The notes under the pieces are model-generated. The model had not been told where the DNA came from, ran no database searches, and was given only the letters and a program-made list of their open reading frames with translations. The position numbers and the translations under genes were made by a program. This document shows positions 19,413 through 28,800 of a stretch of DNA of 64,000 bases, one piece after another. Where the stretch lies: the NCBI RefSeq assembly GCF_012027355.1, contig NZ_SNUH01000002.1:379991-443990 (forward strand), written 5' to 3'. This stretch comes from Thermococcus sp. M36 (GTDB taxonomy: Archaea > Methanobacteriota_B > Thermococci > Thermococcales > Thermococcaceae). Within the stretch, counting starts at the first letter, position 1. Every line of letters begins with the position of its first letter.

Positions 19413-20150
19413 TTAAATACGGCTAGCCCCGTTTAAGTCTTTGGTGTGTTCATCGTGGTAATCCCCCATGGTCAGGAACTTTGCACCATTCCTTCTGTGG
19501 TAGTCAATGAGCCTCGCAAGGAGCTCAAGGGCCCTGTCTCCTGTGTTGAACCTGCAGTCCCACCGTATCCTTTCGCCCTGCATCGGCACGAACTCCCACG
19601 GATGAGCAAAATATACCCTTGGCTCACCCAGCACGCTGTGGATGAAGCGCTGTATCCCCCAGGGAAGGCGCAGTACCGAGGAGGTTACCGATGCAGGAAC
19701 CTCAAGGACGTTCCCGAAAAGCCTTATCCCACCCCGGTAGCCCTTATAGACGGCCTTTGACGAGTCCACCAGGATGCCGTTCTTCGAGAGTATATCATAA
19801 TAATAATTAGGGAACTGCAGGTTGGGGGCCCTGAACGACACAACATCCCCGAACTTCCGGAGAACCGCCAAAGACTTCTCTATCGCCTTCCTGCCAGCTT
19901 CGGGTTCTATCCTGTCGAGCCTCTCATGGTCATAACCGTGGCTTCCCAGCTCGTGTCCCTCATCAACGACACGTTTCACGAGCTCGGGAAATTTCTCGGC
20001 CATTCTGGCCGTGAAGAAAAAGGTCGCCTTGACGCCCTTTTCCGAGAGGAGATCCAGAACCCTCGGAAGTCCCATCTCCATACCCCTGGTGCTCGTCAGG
20101 TAAGGGGGGCAGTCGTGTTCAACATCAAACGTCATTAAAACCCTCATCAT
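19413..20150 (-). CDS. Polysaccharide deacetylase family protein
   Basis: A 245-residue NodB-homology protein (carbohydrate esterase 4 type) that would remove N- or O-acetyl groups from a glycan. The catalytic Asp is in MTFDVEHDCPP at the N-terminus, the metal His residues are in GSHGYDHERLD near residue 68, and SFRAPN is motif 3. There is no signal peptide, so it probably acts on a cytoplasmic lipid-linked sugar rather than a wall polymer. It overlaps the glycosyltransferase stop by 4 bases and is followed after 13 bases by amrS. Its place in the operon suggests tailoring of the same glycan or glycolipid. Confidence 0.88.
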   Translation of the reverse strand: MMRVLMTFDVEHDCPPYLTSTRGMEMGLPRVLDLLSEKGVKATFFFTARMAEKFPELVKRVVDEGHELGSHGYDHERLDRIEPEAGRKAIEKSLAVLRKFGDVVSFRAPNLQFPNYYYDILSKNGILVDSSKAVYKGYRGGIRLFGNVLEVPASVTSSVLRLPWGIQRFIHSVLGEPRVYFAHPWEFVPMQGERIRWDCRFNTGDRALELLARLIDYHRRNGAKFLTMGDYHDEHTKDLNGASRI

Positions 20151-21370
20151 CCCAGCCTCCTCATGAGCCTGTACATCAGGTACCTTCCGTCAGTTTCTCT
20201 CCCCGCCTCCATCGTGAAGCGATACACCCACAGGATGCGCCGCAGGATGACCTCCCAAGAGAACTCCTTTTCAGCCCGCTTCCTTGCCTCTACACCCATG
20301 TCGGCGAGCACCTCAGGGTTTCTGAGAACCTCGGCGAGGTTCCGCGCCATCCCCTCCTCACTATCTGCAAGGAGGCCGGTGACACCGTGAACCACCATGT
20401 CGGACAGCCCGCTTTCGTTTCTCCCGACAATCGGGGTTCCTGTAGCCATAGCCTCAAGCCCGACCACGGGGAACGCCTCCAGGATCCCTGGCATTAAGAC
20501 CACGTCAGCGGCCCAGTAAACCGGCAGGAGCCTTCCCCTCTCCATGAAGCCGTACAGCTCGGCCACTTCCCCGACACCAGTTTGTACCAAGTTTTTCTCC
20601 AGCAGGGGCCTCATCGGCCCGTCCCCTATCATCACGAGTCTGAGCTTCTTCTTAGGAAAACCGCTTTCTTCCAGGGCCTTTTTAATCATAAAAGGTATCC
20701 TGTGGGCCTGCTTCCTCTCGGTCATTCTCCCGAGGTACAGGATGACGAGCTCATCCCGAACCCCTATATCCCTGCGGGCCTTCTCGCGTTCCTCCGTTTC
20801 CGGGAGGCGCCATTTCTTAACGTCAATCCCGTTTGGAATCACAACCACCGGGCGGTTTTTCAGGGCCCTCCCCATGAGTTCCCTTGTGTCCTCTGCTACA
20901 GGGGTGCTGACCGCGATGAACGTATCAACCCTCCGGAGGTTGTACCGCACAAAGGGCCCCACTATGGGGTCGAGCAGGGGGCTACCGTAGAACGAGTGGT
21001 TTGTGGCAACTACAGGGACGTTCCTTATTCCCCTGGACACCTTTGAGACGGCCACCGCGAGGGGTGAGTATATGCTGTGGATGTGGGTTATATCAAAGTC
21101 GGCCCTCTTGTAGAACTCGTTTATTTTCATCAGCTGGCTTATGCCGATGCTTGCGTGGTACTTCCTGAAGTACAGGGCCGCGGAAAAACGGACAACCGGA
21201 TAGGGGAAGCTGTCCGGATAGGGCTTCATATACCTGTAGTCGTGGGTTATAACGTACGGTTCGTGGCCGATGGCGGAAAGGTTGCGGGCCAGCTCATCAA
21301 TGTGCGACTCAATGCCCCCGATTTTAGGGTAGAACCAGTCGCTGGCTATTGCGATCTTAAGGCTCTCCAT
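20147..21370 (-). CDS. GT4-family glycosyltransferase
   Basis: A 407-residue retaining glycosyltransferase with the GT-B fold. The N-terminal acceptor domain has DWFYPKIGGIESHIDELA. The linker IPNGIDVKKW and the nucleotide-sugar domain LYLGRMTERKQ precede the EX7E-type segment EAFPVVGLEAMATGTPIV near residue 315. The acceptor and donor cannot be read from sequence. The start overlaps the flippase-like gene by 25 bases and the stop overlaps the deacetylase, so the three are translated together, suggesting a glycolipid or surface glycan pathway. Confidence 0.9.
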   Translation of the reverse strand: MESLKIAIASDWFYPKIGGIESHIDELARNLSAIGHEPYVITHDYRYMKPYPDSFPYPVVRFSAALYFRKYHASIGISQLMKINEFYKRADFDITHIHSIYSPLAVAVSKVSRGIRNVPVVATNHSFYGSPLLDPIVGPFVRYNLRRVDTFIAVSTPVAEDTRELMGRALKNRPVVVIPNGIDVKKWRLPETEEREKARRDIGVRDELVILYLGRMTERKQAHRIPFMIKKALEESGFPKKKLRLVMIGDGPMRPLLEKNLVQTGVGEVAELYGFMERGRLLPVYWAADVVLMPGILEAFPVVGLEAMATGTPIVGRNESGLSDMVVHGVTGLLADSEEGMARNLAEVLRNPEVLADMGVEARKRAEKEFSWEVILRRILWVYRFTMEAGRETDGRYLMYRLMRRLG

Positions 21371-22230
21371 ATTTCAACCCCTCCAGACGTCAGGAGCACC
21401 AAAAAGCCCACCGCACTGCTGATCACGTAGGAGACCAGCCTTTCCAGCAGGGTCACAGAGACCGCCAGAGTGGAGGGGAGCCCAAAGTGTATCAAAGTCC
21501 CCACCAGTCCGCCCTCAATGATGCCGATCCCTCCGGGTGTGAACGCCATCAGGCCGAGAACCAGGTTTGCTACCGAGACAACGGCCACGAGCCCCCACGA
21601 GAGACTGAGACCAAAGGCCAGTGTTATCAGCTTCAGACGTACAACATCGAGCACCCACACCGCGGAGCTGAGGCCAACGGCAGCTAAGTTGATGTTATGG
21701 AGGCTCCTAAGTGCAGTTATGCGCTTCAGCTCTTCCGGGGTTGCTTCAGTACGGAACACCCTGAGGGACACCCTGACGAAGGAGTCCCACTTTATCCAGA
21801 TCAGCGCTATACCCGCCGCCCCGATGGCGACAGGTACTGCCGGTTCGGATGAGAAGTAGGTCAGCCCAACCAGGAACAGCACCATCACCGGGATGGTTTC
21901 CAGTATCCGTTCGTAGACTATGCTGACAGCAGACATACCGGCCGGGATGTTCACCCTCCTGGAGACCCACGCTATCCTCAGAAGCTCCCCCCCGCCCCGG
22001 CTCATGGGGGTAACGTTATTCATGAATATCGAGGCCATTATTGCCTTCACGAGCTCCCCCATGGGAGCCTCCCTGCCAATGCCCCGGAGTATGAGCCTCC
22101 ACCTGAGCGCGTACAGCAGAACGCTGACGTAGTACGTCACCAGCGCAAGGGCTATGTACTCCACCGACGCGCCCCTGAGCACCGAGAAATACTGGGAAAC
22201 CTCCGATGAAATACTCTCCACCATAGTCAT
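21346..22230 (-). CDS. Flippase-like membrane protein (UPF0104 / lysylphosphatidylglycerol synthetase-type TM domain)
   Basis: A 294-residue integral membrane protein with about seven or eight hydrophobic segments. It shows family signatures RWRLILRGIG near residue 45, NNVTPMSRGGGELLRI near 72 and FTPGGIGIIEGGLV near 235. These match the UPF0104 family (COG0392) found in LPG synthetases and as stand-alone proteins in archaea, where a lipid or glycolipid transport role is suspected. Translation begins at 22230 or the ATG six bases later. It is the first gene of a tight five-gene operon and lies 35 bases after thiL. Confidence 0.85.
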   Translation of the reverse strand: MTMVESISSEVSQYFSVLRGASVEYIALALVTYYVSVLLYALRWRLILRGIGREAPMGELVKAIMASIFMNNVTPMSRGGGELLRIAWVSRRVNIPAGMSAVSIVYERILETIPVMVLFLVGLTYFSSEPAVPVAIGAAGIALIWIKWDSFVRVSLRVFRTEATPEELKRITALRSLHNINLAAVGLSSAVWVLDVVRLKLITLAFGLSLSWGLVAVVSVANLVLGLMAFTPGGIGIIEGGLVGTLIHFGLPSTLAVSVTLLERLVSYVISSAVGFLVLLTSGGVEIWRALRSQ

Positions 22231-22265
22231 GACCTAAATTCTACTCCATGGGGTGCCTTAAAACT

Positions 22266-23231
22266 TTATCGGAACAACTGTCTATACCTGCCTGATCGGA
22301 CTGCACTGAAGTGTTCCCAGCCCAGGAGGGGCATTTTTAACCGTTTTCCCTGGGAAGTAATGTAGACCCCCCTCCCTTCCGTAACCCTGCCTATCACGTG
22401 GCAGTCCGCCCTGCACTCATGCAGTTTTTCTTCCGGGAGAGTAAAAACAAGCTCGAACTCCTCTCCGCTGGCCAGGGCTATCTCCAGGGGACTGATTCCA
22501 AGGGCACGGGCGGCTTCCCGAACCTCATCCACGATAGGAATGTCCTCACCCCTGATCTCCATCCCCACACCGCTCGTCTCAGCGATTATGTGGAGCTCCT
22601 TGGAAAGACCGTCGCTTACGTCTATTGCGGCCGTAGCGATGCTGCTTATTTCAACCCCCTCATCAACCCTGGCTCTGGGCTCCAGCAGCTTTTCGTAGAG
22701 GGCCCTCCTGACCCGCGCGCTCGTTTCAACACCGTTCATCCACACGAGGAGGCCCGCCAGCGCCCGCCCCACATCGCCCGTGATGCAGACGAGGTCACCG
22801 GGCTTTGCCCCACTTCTCGTCAGGAGCCTCTCCGTCCTCCCCAAGGCGATACCGTCAATTATCAGGTCGTCGGCCTCGTTGGTATCGGCGCTCAGAACAG
22901 GGACGTCGTAGAATTCAAGCGCCCTCCCTATGCCCCTGGCGATCCCCTCCAGATAGTCCCGATCCACGTCACTTGGAACCCCTAGGGAAAACAGGAAGCC
23001 TATGGGCTTGGCACCCATAGCAGCGACGTCGCTCACGTTCATTGTCACGGCCTTGAACCCCACCTGCTCCGGTGTCATTATGTCTGGGACGTCGGTTTTT
23101 CTCACAAGCATATCGTTAGTTGCTACCAGCCACTCCCGGCCGATTCGTATCGCACCCGCATCGTCGCCGAGAGGGAGGTCACCCTGTTTTCTGAGGTGCG
23201 CCATGAACATCCCTATTATCTCACGTTCCAT
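22266..23231 (-). CDS. thiL: Thiamine-monophosphate kinase
   Basis: Phosphorylates thiamine monophosphate to thiamine pyrophosphate using ATP. The 321-residue protein belongs to the PurM/ThiL superfamily. It shows the N-terminal GDDAGAIRIG metal and nucleotide loop, TNDMLVRKTDVP near residue 37, MNVSDVAAMGAKP near 65 and AIDVSDGLSKELH near 207, all carrying the conserved Asp residues. The start ATG follows GGGGGAGC. No other thiamin gene or THI box is visible nearby. The flanking genes are EndoQ and the envelope operon, so the location looks incidental. Confidence 0.95.
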   Translation of the reverse strand: MEREIIGMFMAHLRKQGDLPLGDDAGAIRIGREWLVATNDMLVRKTDVPDIMTPEQVGFKAVTMNVSDVAAMGAKPIGFLFSLGVPSDVDRDYLEGIARGIGRALEFYDVPVLSADTNEADDLIIDGIALGRTERLLTRSGAKPGDLVCITGDVGRALAGLLVWMNGVETSARVRRALYEKLLEPRARVDEGVEISSIATAAIDVSDGLSKELHIIAETSGVGMEIRGEDIPIVDEVREAARALGISPLEIALASGEEFELVFTLPEEKLHECRADCHVIGRVTEGRGVYITSQGKRLKMPLLGWEHFSAVRSGRYRQLFR

Positions 23232-23287
23232 CAGGTGCTCCCCCAGGGAGAGTTAACGGAGAGGATTAAAACCCTTCGCCGGGACTA

Positions 23288-24550
23288 TTAAGATGGTTTC
23301 AAAAACTCCATGAGGCTAACTTGCCTGGGGCGGTACTCTTCCGATGGCACACTGACATCTATGCCCTCCAAATCGCGGACATCCGCCCTCCGTATTTCCT
23401 CGGGAAGCTTTATCTCTCCGTATCTTCCCCCACCCCCGGGAACAACTATAAGCTTGCCCTCCCTGTAGGCCCAGACGGCCTTGGCCACCTCATCGTGTAC
23501 CTGGGCAAGGTTCTCCACAGGGACGTCCACCAGAACCCGTATCTCGCTCCCGAACTCCTTCAGAAAGCGCTCCCAGACGAGTCTGACGGCCTTCGTCCCC
23601 ACACCTTTTCCCAGAACCATGGAGATTATCTCGGCCAGGGGGGCGAGCCTGATGTACGGAGGCCTGTCCCGTGGCTTTTCGCTGGTATCCGCCAGCTCAA
23701 GAATTCTATCGCGGACGCCCTTCTTTATCCTCCCGCCGCACTTGGGACACCTCCACCTGAAAGCCCTTGCATCTTCGATGGAGTACTTTGAATAACAGCG
23801 GGAGCAGGCCGTAAGGTGGTACTTTCCAAGCCGGGGGTCGAGGCCGGCGTTGAGGACTATTCCCCTTCCGCCTCGCTTCAGTATAGCCTTTCTGACCTCC
23901 TCGAACGTTGGCTCTTCTATTTCGAACCGGTTGAACTCCCTCCCCAGCCGGTGCGGCATCGGAGAGTGCGCATCAGAGTTGCTGAGGTACGTGAGCCCGT
24001 GGTGGGCCTTTATCACGTCCGCCATTTCAGAGTCCGCGGAGAGCCCCAGCTCAAGAAAGTGTATCCTCGCTCCACCATAGGCTTCCTTCAGCGAGTCGTA
24101 CTCTTTATAGAGGCTCGTCCAGGGGGTGAAGGCATGTGCAGGCCCTATGAGAACGTCGAGCTCGTTCGCCAGGTCAGCTATCTCAGCCGCTGAAAGGCCC
24201 ACGTGCGGCCTCCCCTCGGTGTCTATGTCACCCGAGTACGGCCTCAATCTTTCCCTCATCTCCCTGACTGTCCCAATACTGGGGAAGATAAGGACGTGGT
24301 GAACGCGTCTGCTGTCCTCAACCTCGGCCGTCAGGAGGAACTTAACACCATTCAGCTCGTAGGTGCCCTCCTCCACCCTGTCCGTGTGCTTCAGCAGTTC
24401 CTCCTCCCATCTGGGGTTGAGTATGTCCCCCGTTCCCACTACCCCCAGCCCCTTGAAGCGCGCGTTTTCCGCCAGGTTCGGAATGGTCATAGTCTTTGAT
24501 ACCGCCTTCGAGTATCTAGAATGAATGTGAAGATCTGCATCGATTCTCAT
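23288..24550 (-). CDS. Endonuclease Q (EndoQ), DNA repair nuclease with PHP domain
   Basis: A 420-residue homologue of the Thermococcales enzyme that nicks DNA 5' of deaminated bases and abasic sites. The PHP metal centre is visible: DADLHIHSRYSK at the N-terminus, TAEVEDSRRVHH near residue 75, GPAHAFTPW near 137 and SNSDAHSPMPHRLG near 195. A zinc finger follows (CSRCY...CPKCGGRIKKG, near 248-270), then a C-terminal domain with PGGGGRYGEIKLP. It is known to cooperate with PCNA in this order. GAGGTGG precedes the ATG at 24550. It starts only 9 bases after the CLC gene stop and is likely cotranscribed with it. Confidence 0.93.
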   Translation of the reverse strand: MRIDADLHIHSRYSKAVSKTMTIPNLAENARFKGLGVVGTGDILNPRWEEELLKHTDRVEEGTYELNGVKFLLTAEVEDSRRVHHVLIFPSIGTVREMRERLRPYSGDIDTEGRPHVGLSAAEIADLANELDVLIGPAHAFTPWTSLYKEYDSLKEAYGGARIHFLELGLSADSEMADVIKAHHGLTYLSNSDAHSPMPHRLGREFNRFEIEEPTFEEVRKAILKRGGRGIVLNAGLDPRLGKYHLTACSRCYSKYSIEDARAFRWRCPKCGGRIKKGVRDRILELADTSEKPRDRPPYIRLAPLAEIISMVLGKGVGTKAVRLVWERFLKEFGSEIRVLVDVPVENLAQVHDEVAKAVWAYREGKLIVVPGGGGRYGEIKLPEEIRRADVRDLEGIDVSVPSEEYRPRQVSLMEFLKPS

Positions 24551-24559
24551 AAAACCACC

Positions 24560-26278
24560 TCACTCTATGTACATGCCCTCCAGCCCCCTATAGTACGCAC
24601 GGTATATGTCCCTTTTAGTTATTACTCCGACGAGCTTTCTGCTACCCGGGCATTCAAGGACGGGCAGAAGGTTCTGATCGTACTCCATCAGCTTTTCAAA
24701 GGCCTCCTCCGCGGTTTCACTCGGGTAGGTTACCCCATACGAATCCCCAAGGAAGCGCTCAACCGGCATACCCTTTTGGAGGACCGGCCTTTTCAGTATA
24801 TCCTTTATCCCTATAACCCCTATGACCTCACCGCCCTCATCCACCACGGGGAAGCAGTCATGGCCGGTCTCGGCTATGAGACGCTCCACGTCAAGGAGTG
24901 TGTCGGTCTTCCTGACGTAGACCGGTTCCTTCGTCATGATCTCCCCCACGGAGATGGTCTCCAGGATGACCGGCCTGCCTGTCCTCACGTGGTACCCCTT
25001 CCTGGATAGTTTGAGTGTGTATATGGACTCACCTTTCAGGAAAAACCTCGCGGTCAGGAAACCTATGGTCGCGGACGTCATCACCGCGGGAAGAACCGCG
25101 TAGCTTTTTGTGAGCTCCGTTACCATCAGAATCTGGGTAATCGGGGCCTGGGTCATACCGCTGAAGAAGGCCGCCATCCCCGCAAGGGCATACACGGTGG
25201 GACTTGAGACGTGGGACGGGAGCAGGACGCTCATTACGCTGCCAAAGGCGGCCCCGAACATTGTTCCAATGTAGAGGCTAGGGGCGAAGACACCCCCGCT
25301 CTGCCCGGACCCTATGGTGAGGGCGGTTGCCAGCATCTTGACAGCGGCCAAGGTCACGAGAAGCCCCACCGCGAGCTCTCCCCTAAATGCCATTCCCATT
25401 CCCTCGTACCCTATCCCGAAAATTCCGTATGCCGGGAACAGCATGCCAAGGAAACCGACCCCCAGCCCGCCGATAACAGGCTTCACAGCTTCAGGAAGGC
25501 CCACTCTCTCGAACCCGTCCACCACCCCGTAGAGGAATCGGGCGTAGAATGCCGCCAAAAGTCCGAGTATGAGGCCGAGTGCAAAGAAGAGGGGCAGCTC
25601 AAAAAGGGTGTGCCCCGTTTCAGGAACCTCAATTTCCACGGCCCTTTGAAGAACCGCCAGGGTTACCGCGTTTCCCGTCACGGAGGCAATGAATATGGGC
25701 ACGAGGTTGATCGAGAAAGCGCCCATATAGACGACTTCGAGGGCAAACATTGCCCCGGCGAGGGGTGTGTTGAAGGTACCGGCTATGCCGGCCGCCAGTC
25801 CGCAGGTCACCAGCAGTTTTCTCATTTCCTTGGACAGGTTGAACCAGCCGGCCAGAAGCGACGTGAGGGAGGCCCCTATAAAGCCTATCGGCCCTTCCCT
25901 TCCAACGCTTCCGCCCGAGCCTATTGTTATGGCGGTTGCCACAGTCTTGAGGACGGCGAACTTTCCGGGTATGTTGCCCCTTTTAAATATGACCGCCTCC
26001 ACGACCTCAGGGATGCCGTTGCCCCTGATTTCAGGACATTCCCTGATGAAAAACGAGACCGCAAGCGCCCCCAGGGCAGGGAGGAGGAGATAGCCCAGGT
26101 TGAGGCCGTGGAATCCGTACGAGATTCGCGGCAGAATCGTGCGGAAGAAGAGGGCGTGGGCAGCACCGACCAGTACCCTGAAGGCAACTGCACCGATTCC
26201 CCCAACTATTCCGGCCGCTATGGAGAACACTATGACCGTCCCCCATTTCCTGAGGTATCTTCCGTTCCCCTGGGGCAT
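24560..26278 (-). CDS. CLC-type chloride transporter with paired CBS domains
   Basis: A 572-residue membrane protein of the CLC family. The anion-selectivity motifs are GNGIPE, GREGP and GSGQSGGVFAPSL; the gating Glu of GREGP is present, which favours a Cl-/H+ exchanger over a passive channel. About 440 residues of transmembrane helices are followed by two CBS domains (IMTKEPVYVRKTDTLLDVE and DSYGVTYPSETAEEAFEKL) that probably bind adenine nucleotides. The ATG at 26278 is preferred to the GTG at 26293: a minus-strand TATA box (GCTTTTTATTC, near 26305) predicts a start point near 26283, so the mRNA is nearly leaderless. Confidence 0.92.
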   Translation of the reverse strand: MPQGNGRYLRKWGTVIVFSIAAGIVGGIGAVAFRVLVGAAHALFFRTILPRISYGFHGLNLGYLLLPALGALAVSFFIRECPEIRGNGIPEVVEAVIFKRGNIPGKFAVLKTVATAITIGSGGSVGREGPIGFIGASLTSLLAGWFNLSKEMRKLLVTCGLAAGIAGTFNTPLAGAMFALEVVYMGAFSINLVPIFIASVTGNAVTLAVLQRAVEIEVPETGHTLFELPLFFALGLILGLLAAFYARFLYGVVDGFERVGLPEAVKPVIGGLGVGFLGMLFPAYGIFGIGYEGMGMAFRGELAVGLLVTLAAVKMLATALTIGSGQSGGVFAPSLYIGTMFGAAFGSVMSVLLPSHVSSPTVYALAGMAAFFSGMTQAPITQILMVTELTKSYAVLPAVMTSATIGFLTARFFLKGESIYTLKLSRKGYHVRTGRPVILETISVGEIMTKEPVYVRKTDTLLDVERLIAETGHDCFPVVDEGGEVIGVIGIKDILKRPVLQKGMPVERFLGDSYGVTYPSETAEEAFEKLMEYDQNLLPVLECPGSRKLVGVITKRDIYRAYYRGLEGMYIE

Positions 26279-26353
26279 CAATGTTGGTAACACCCACCGA
26301 ATAAAAAGCTTAAGCTTTTATACCCCTTGATGAATGGGATACCGGTGGAAACT

Positions 26354-26824
26354 ATGAAAGTTGAAGGATTTGTCTCTTCCCTCAGAAACGCTGAGACTGT
26401 GGGTGAACTCTTTAAGATACTCCATGAAAAGGGCGCCCCCGTCATCGAGCTCGACGGGAAAAAGTTCCTTATAGTTGTGGAGGGAGACTTTGAGGGCCGG
26501 AAGTTCTGGACAGAGATAAACGGCGAGAAGGCCAACCAGGCCCTCGGCGACGCCATGCTGAACTCTTCAAGCTTCCCATTCAAGTGCAAGCGCCCTTACA
26601 CCGGAGGGAACGTCATCTTTGTGAACTTTGATGATATCGAAGTGGGCGAGTTCCTCGTCGCCTATCGCGACCAGGAATACGGGGTCTTCTATCTGGTTGA
26701 GAATGGGAGTGAGAAGGAAATAACAAAGGCCGAGTATGAAGAGCTCCTCCCGAAGATGCCCGAGTTCAGGATAAAAAGCATGAGCGAAGAGCAGATGGAG
26801 GTTATGGGGGCCTTCTTTGGCTGA
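26354..26824 (+). CDS. Conserved protein of unknown function
   Basis: A soluble 156-residue protein that I do not recognise. It is acidic, alpha/beta in appearance, with FLIVVEGDFEGRKFWTEI and GEFLVAYRDQEYGVFYLVENG as its most regular strands, and a helical C-terminus rich in Glu and Met. It has no signal peptide, membrane segment or metal motif. The start at 26354 has GGTGG upstream and lies about 14 bases after the start point predicted from the TATA box at 26313-26321. The longer reading from 26327 would begin before transcription. It is divergent from the CLC gene and convergent with the antiporter. Confidence 0.6.
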   Translation: MKVEGFVSSLRNAETVGELFKILHEKGAPVIELDGKKFLIVVEGDFEGRKFWTEINGEKANQALGDAMLNSSSFPFKCKRPYTGGNVIFVNFDDIEVGEFLVAYRDQEYGVFYLVENGSEKEITKAEYEELLPKMPEFRIKSMSEEQMEVMGAFFG

Positions 26825-26825
26825 C

Positions 26826-28145
26826 TCACACCTGGCTCTTTAGCTCCTTTATCTTTCTCTTCGTTGTCTGTATCCTCTCCACCTTCCGGGCGGCCTTTGT
26901 CGTGGTGGCCACCTCTATCTCCCTTCTGAATGCCCACTTAAGGAGCGGCGGCGTTATCAAAACCGAGACCGTTATGAATATCAACGTGGCCGCTATGAAC
27001 TCCGGTGCGTGTTTCTGGCTTATGGCCCCTCCGTGTATGGCGACCATTAGGTCAACGAGGGCCACTTCAGTCCTTGGAACCGAGCCAATGCCCATCTGGA
27101 GCGACATCCAGAAGTTCTCCCTGGTAAAGAGAAAGTCCCTGCCGCGACCCCATGCGGTCAGCCATGCCCCGACCCCTCTTCCAAAGACCTTTCCGAAGAC
27201 GGCAACCGCTGTGAGCACCGCCGCAAGCACAAGGGCCTTGGCGTTCTCGAAGACAGTCAAATTGAGCATTGCACCCGTGTGGACGAAGAAGAAAGGTATG
27301 AGCAGGCCGTAGCCGATGGCACGAACGTCGTCCATGAGACGCTTTCCTTCAGGAACCCTGGAGAGGACAAGACCCATCATGAACGCGCCCTCTATGGCCG
27401 CGGCGAACCAGCCCTCGGCCAGGGCGGCGAAGAGGAACATCATCCCTAGGACAACCCCGAGTATACCTTTTTCAACGTGGAGCCTCTCGGCGAATCTTAT
27501 GTAGTAATCAACCAGGTACCACCACACGACGCCAGTTATTATAAAGAACGCGACTATTTTTGCGCTCAGCTCCACGAGGCTCCCGCTGCCCACGGCGAAG
27601 ATGACGAGGGCTATGCCGAGAAAGTCGTCCATAACGCTCGCGCTCAGCGAAGCGGCACCGACTTCACTCTTCAGTACGCCCAGATCCATCATGACGCGGA
27701 CTGTTATCCCGATGCTCGTCGCAGTGAGCAGCACACCTCCCGCGAAGGCCTCCCTGCTGGGGTATCCCATCTCAACGAGTGCGAACCATCCGATGACGAG
27801 GGGAACGAACACACCAAGGAGAGTGGACACAGTGGCCGTTAGACCCGTTTTCTTCAGCTGCTCAAGGTCCGCATCGAGGGCCCCCAGAAAGAGCAGAAAT
27901 ATTATGCCCAGTTTGGCCAAGAAGTTGGAAACGACAGTCAGATCCGTGGTAAACCCATCTCCCGAAACTATGGGGAGGTACTTGGGGGCAACGATACCAA
28001 AGTAGACCAAGTTTCCCAGAAGCATGCCCATCAGGAGCTCTCCGAGAACTCCCGGAAGCTCGTAGCGCTCCACCAGACTGTCCCCTATCTTGGCAAGGAT
28101 GAGAGAGATGCCAAGGGCGAACAGCAGCCACGTCACTGTTTCCAT
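26826..28145 (-). CDS. Cation:proton antiporter, CPA2 (KefB/NapA-like)
   Basis: A 439-residue membrane protein with about twelve hydrophobic segments. The N-terminal FALGISLILAKIGDSLVERYELPGVLGE is typical of the CPA2 group. The ion-binding Asp pair is in SVMDDFLGIALV near residue 170. The C-terminus is a short basic tail (RKVERIQTTKRKIKEL) with no TrkA nucleotide domain. It would exchange Na+ or K+ for protons across the cytoplasmic membrane. Its start overlaps the stop of the CBS gene by 13 bases, so the CBS protein may serve as its detached regulatory subunit. Confidence 0.9.
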   Translation of the reverse strand: METVTWLLFALGISLILAKIGDSLVERYELPGVLGELLMGMLLGNLVYFGIVAPKYLPIVSGDGFTTDLTVVSNFLAKLGIIFLLFLGALDADLEQLKKTGLTATVSTLLGVFVPLVIGWFALVEMGYPSREAFAGGVLLTATSIGITVRVMMDLGVLKSEVGAASLSASVMDDFLGIALVIFAVGSGSLVELSAKIVAFFIITGVVWWYLVDYYIRFAERLHVEKGILGVVLGMMFLFAALAEGWFAAAIEGAFMMGLVLSRVPEGKRLMDDVRAIGYGLLIPFFFVHTGAMLNLTVFENAKALVLAAVLTAVAVFGKVFGRGVGAWLTAWGRGRDFLFTRENFWMSLQMGIGSVPRTEVALVDLMVAIHGGAISQKHAPEFIAATLIFITVSVLITPPLLKWAFRREIEVATTTKAARKVERIQTTKRKIKELKSQV

Positions 28146-28627
28146 TGGGCACCACCCACCCTGAGGAGCCTGAGGAGTTCGTCTATCAGTATGCGCAGGC
28201 TCACTTCCCCCACCAGCTTCCCCTCACTGACGACCGCAAGAACCTGAATCCGGTACTTGCGCATCTTCATGAGCGCGTCGAGGACTGTAGCGTCCTCCTC
28301 TATCGTCAGCACGTGCTTTTCTGCTATGTCCGCAGCCCTCGTGGCGCCCCCCAGGATGGACTTCATGGTCTTGCCGGTCATTCCGAGCTTGAAGCGGTGG
28401 GCCTCTGGCGGAAGCAGCACATCTATGACGTCAAAATACCTTATCAGACCCAGCAACCTCGGCTCTTCCCTGCTCTCAACGACCCAAACGTGATGTCTCG
28501 TACGGAGTATCTTGAGGACACTCATCAGGTCAGAGTCCGCAGTGACCACAGGCATGTTCTCAAACCTTGGCATGATGTCAGCCAGCCTGAGGGAGTGAAA
28601 GCTCTCGAGGGCCGCCTCGACTTCCAT
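28133..28627 (-). CDS. Two-CBS-domain protein, probable antiporter regulator
   Basis: A 164-residue protein made almost entirely of a Bateman module. The first CBS repeat (residues 15-70) begins ADIMPRFENMPVVTADSDLMSVL, the second (100-155) ADIAEKHVLTIEEDATVLDALMKMRKYR. Such modules bind AMP, ATP or S-adenosylmethionine and act as sensors. Because the gene overlaps the downstream CPA2 antiporter gene, ligand-dependent control of that transporter is a reasonable inference. A TATA element (CTTAAATAAG on the minus strand near 28660) heads the pair. Confidence 0.82.
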   Translation of the reverse strand: MEVEAALESFHSLRLADIMPRFENMPVVTADSDLMSVLKILRTRHHVWVVESREEPRLLGLIRYFDVIDVLLPPEAHRFKLGMTGKTMKSILGGATRAADIAEKHVLTIEEDATVLDALMKMRKYRIQVLAVVSEGKLVGEVSLRILIDELLRLLRVGGAQWKQ

Positions 28628-28800
28628 CTCTCACCACCAATTCTGAAGGATGAAAAAGTCTTATTTAAGGCTTTGTGAGGGCCATGGAGCACCGGAGAAA
28701 CGTTTAGAACATTGTACCAATAGAGATAACAAAGATTCACCGCGGACGGGAATGCTTTAATACAAATATGAACGACTGAAAGACTAAGGGAGGGCCTGAG

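Noticed and set aside
25211-26290. 359-residue open frame antisense to the CLC gene
   Set aside because: Composition is His/Gly/Arg-rich shadow text; the CLC frame opposite is unambiguous.
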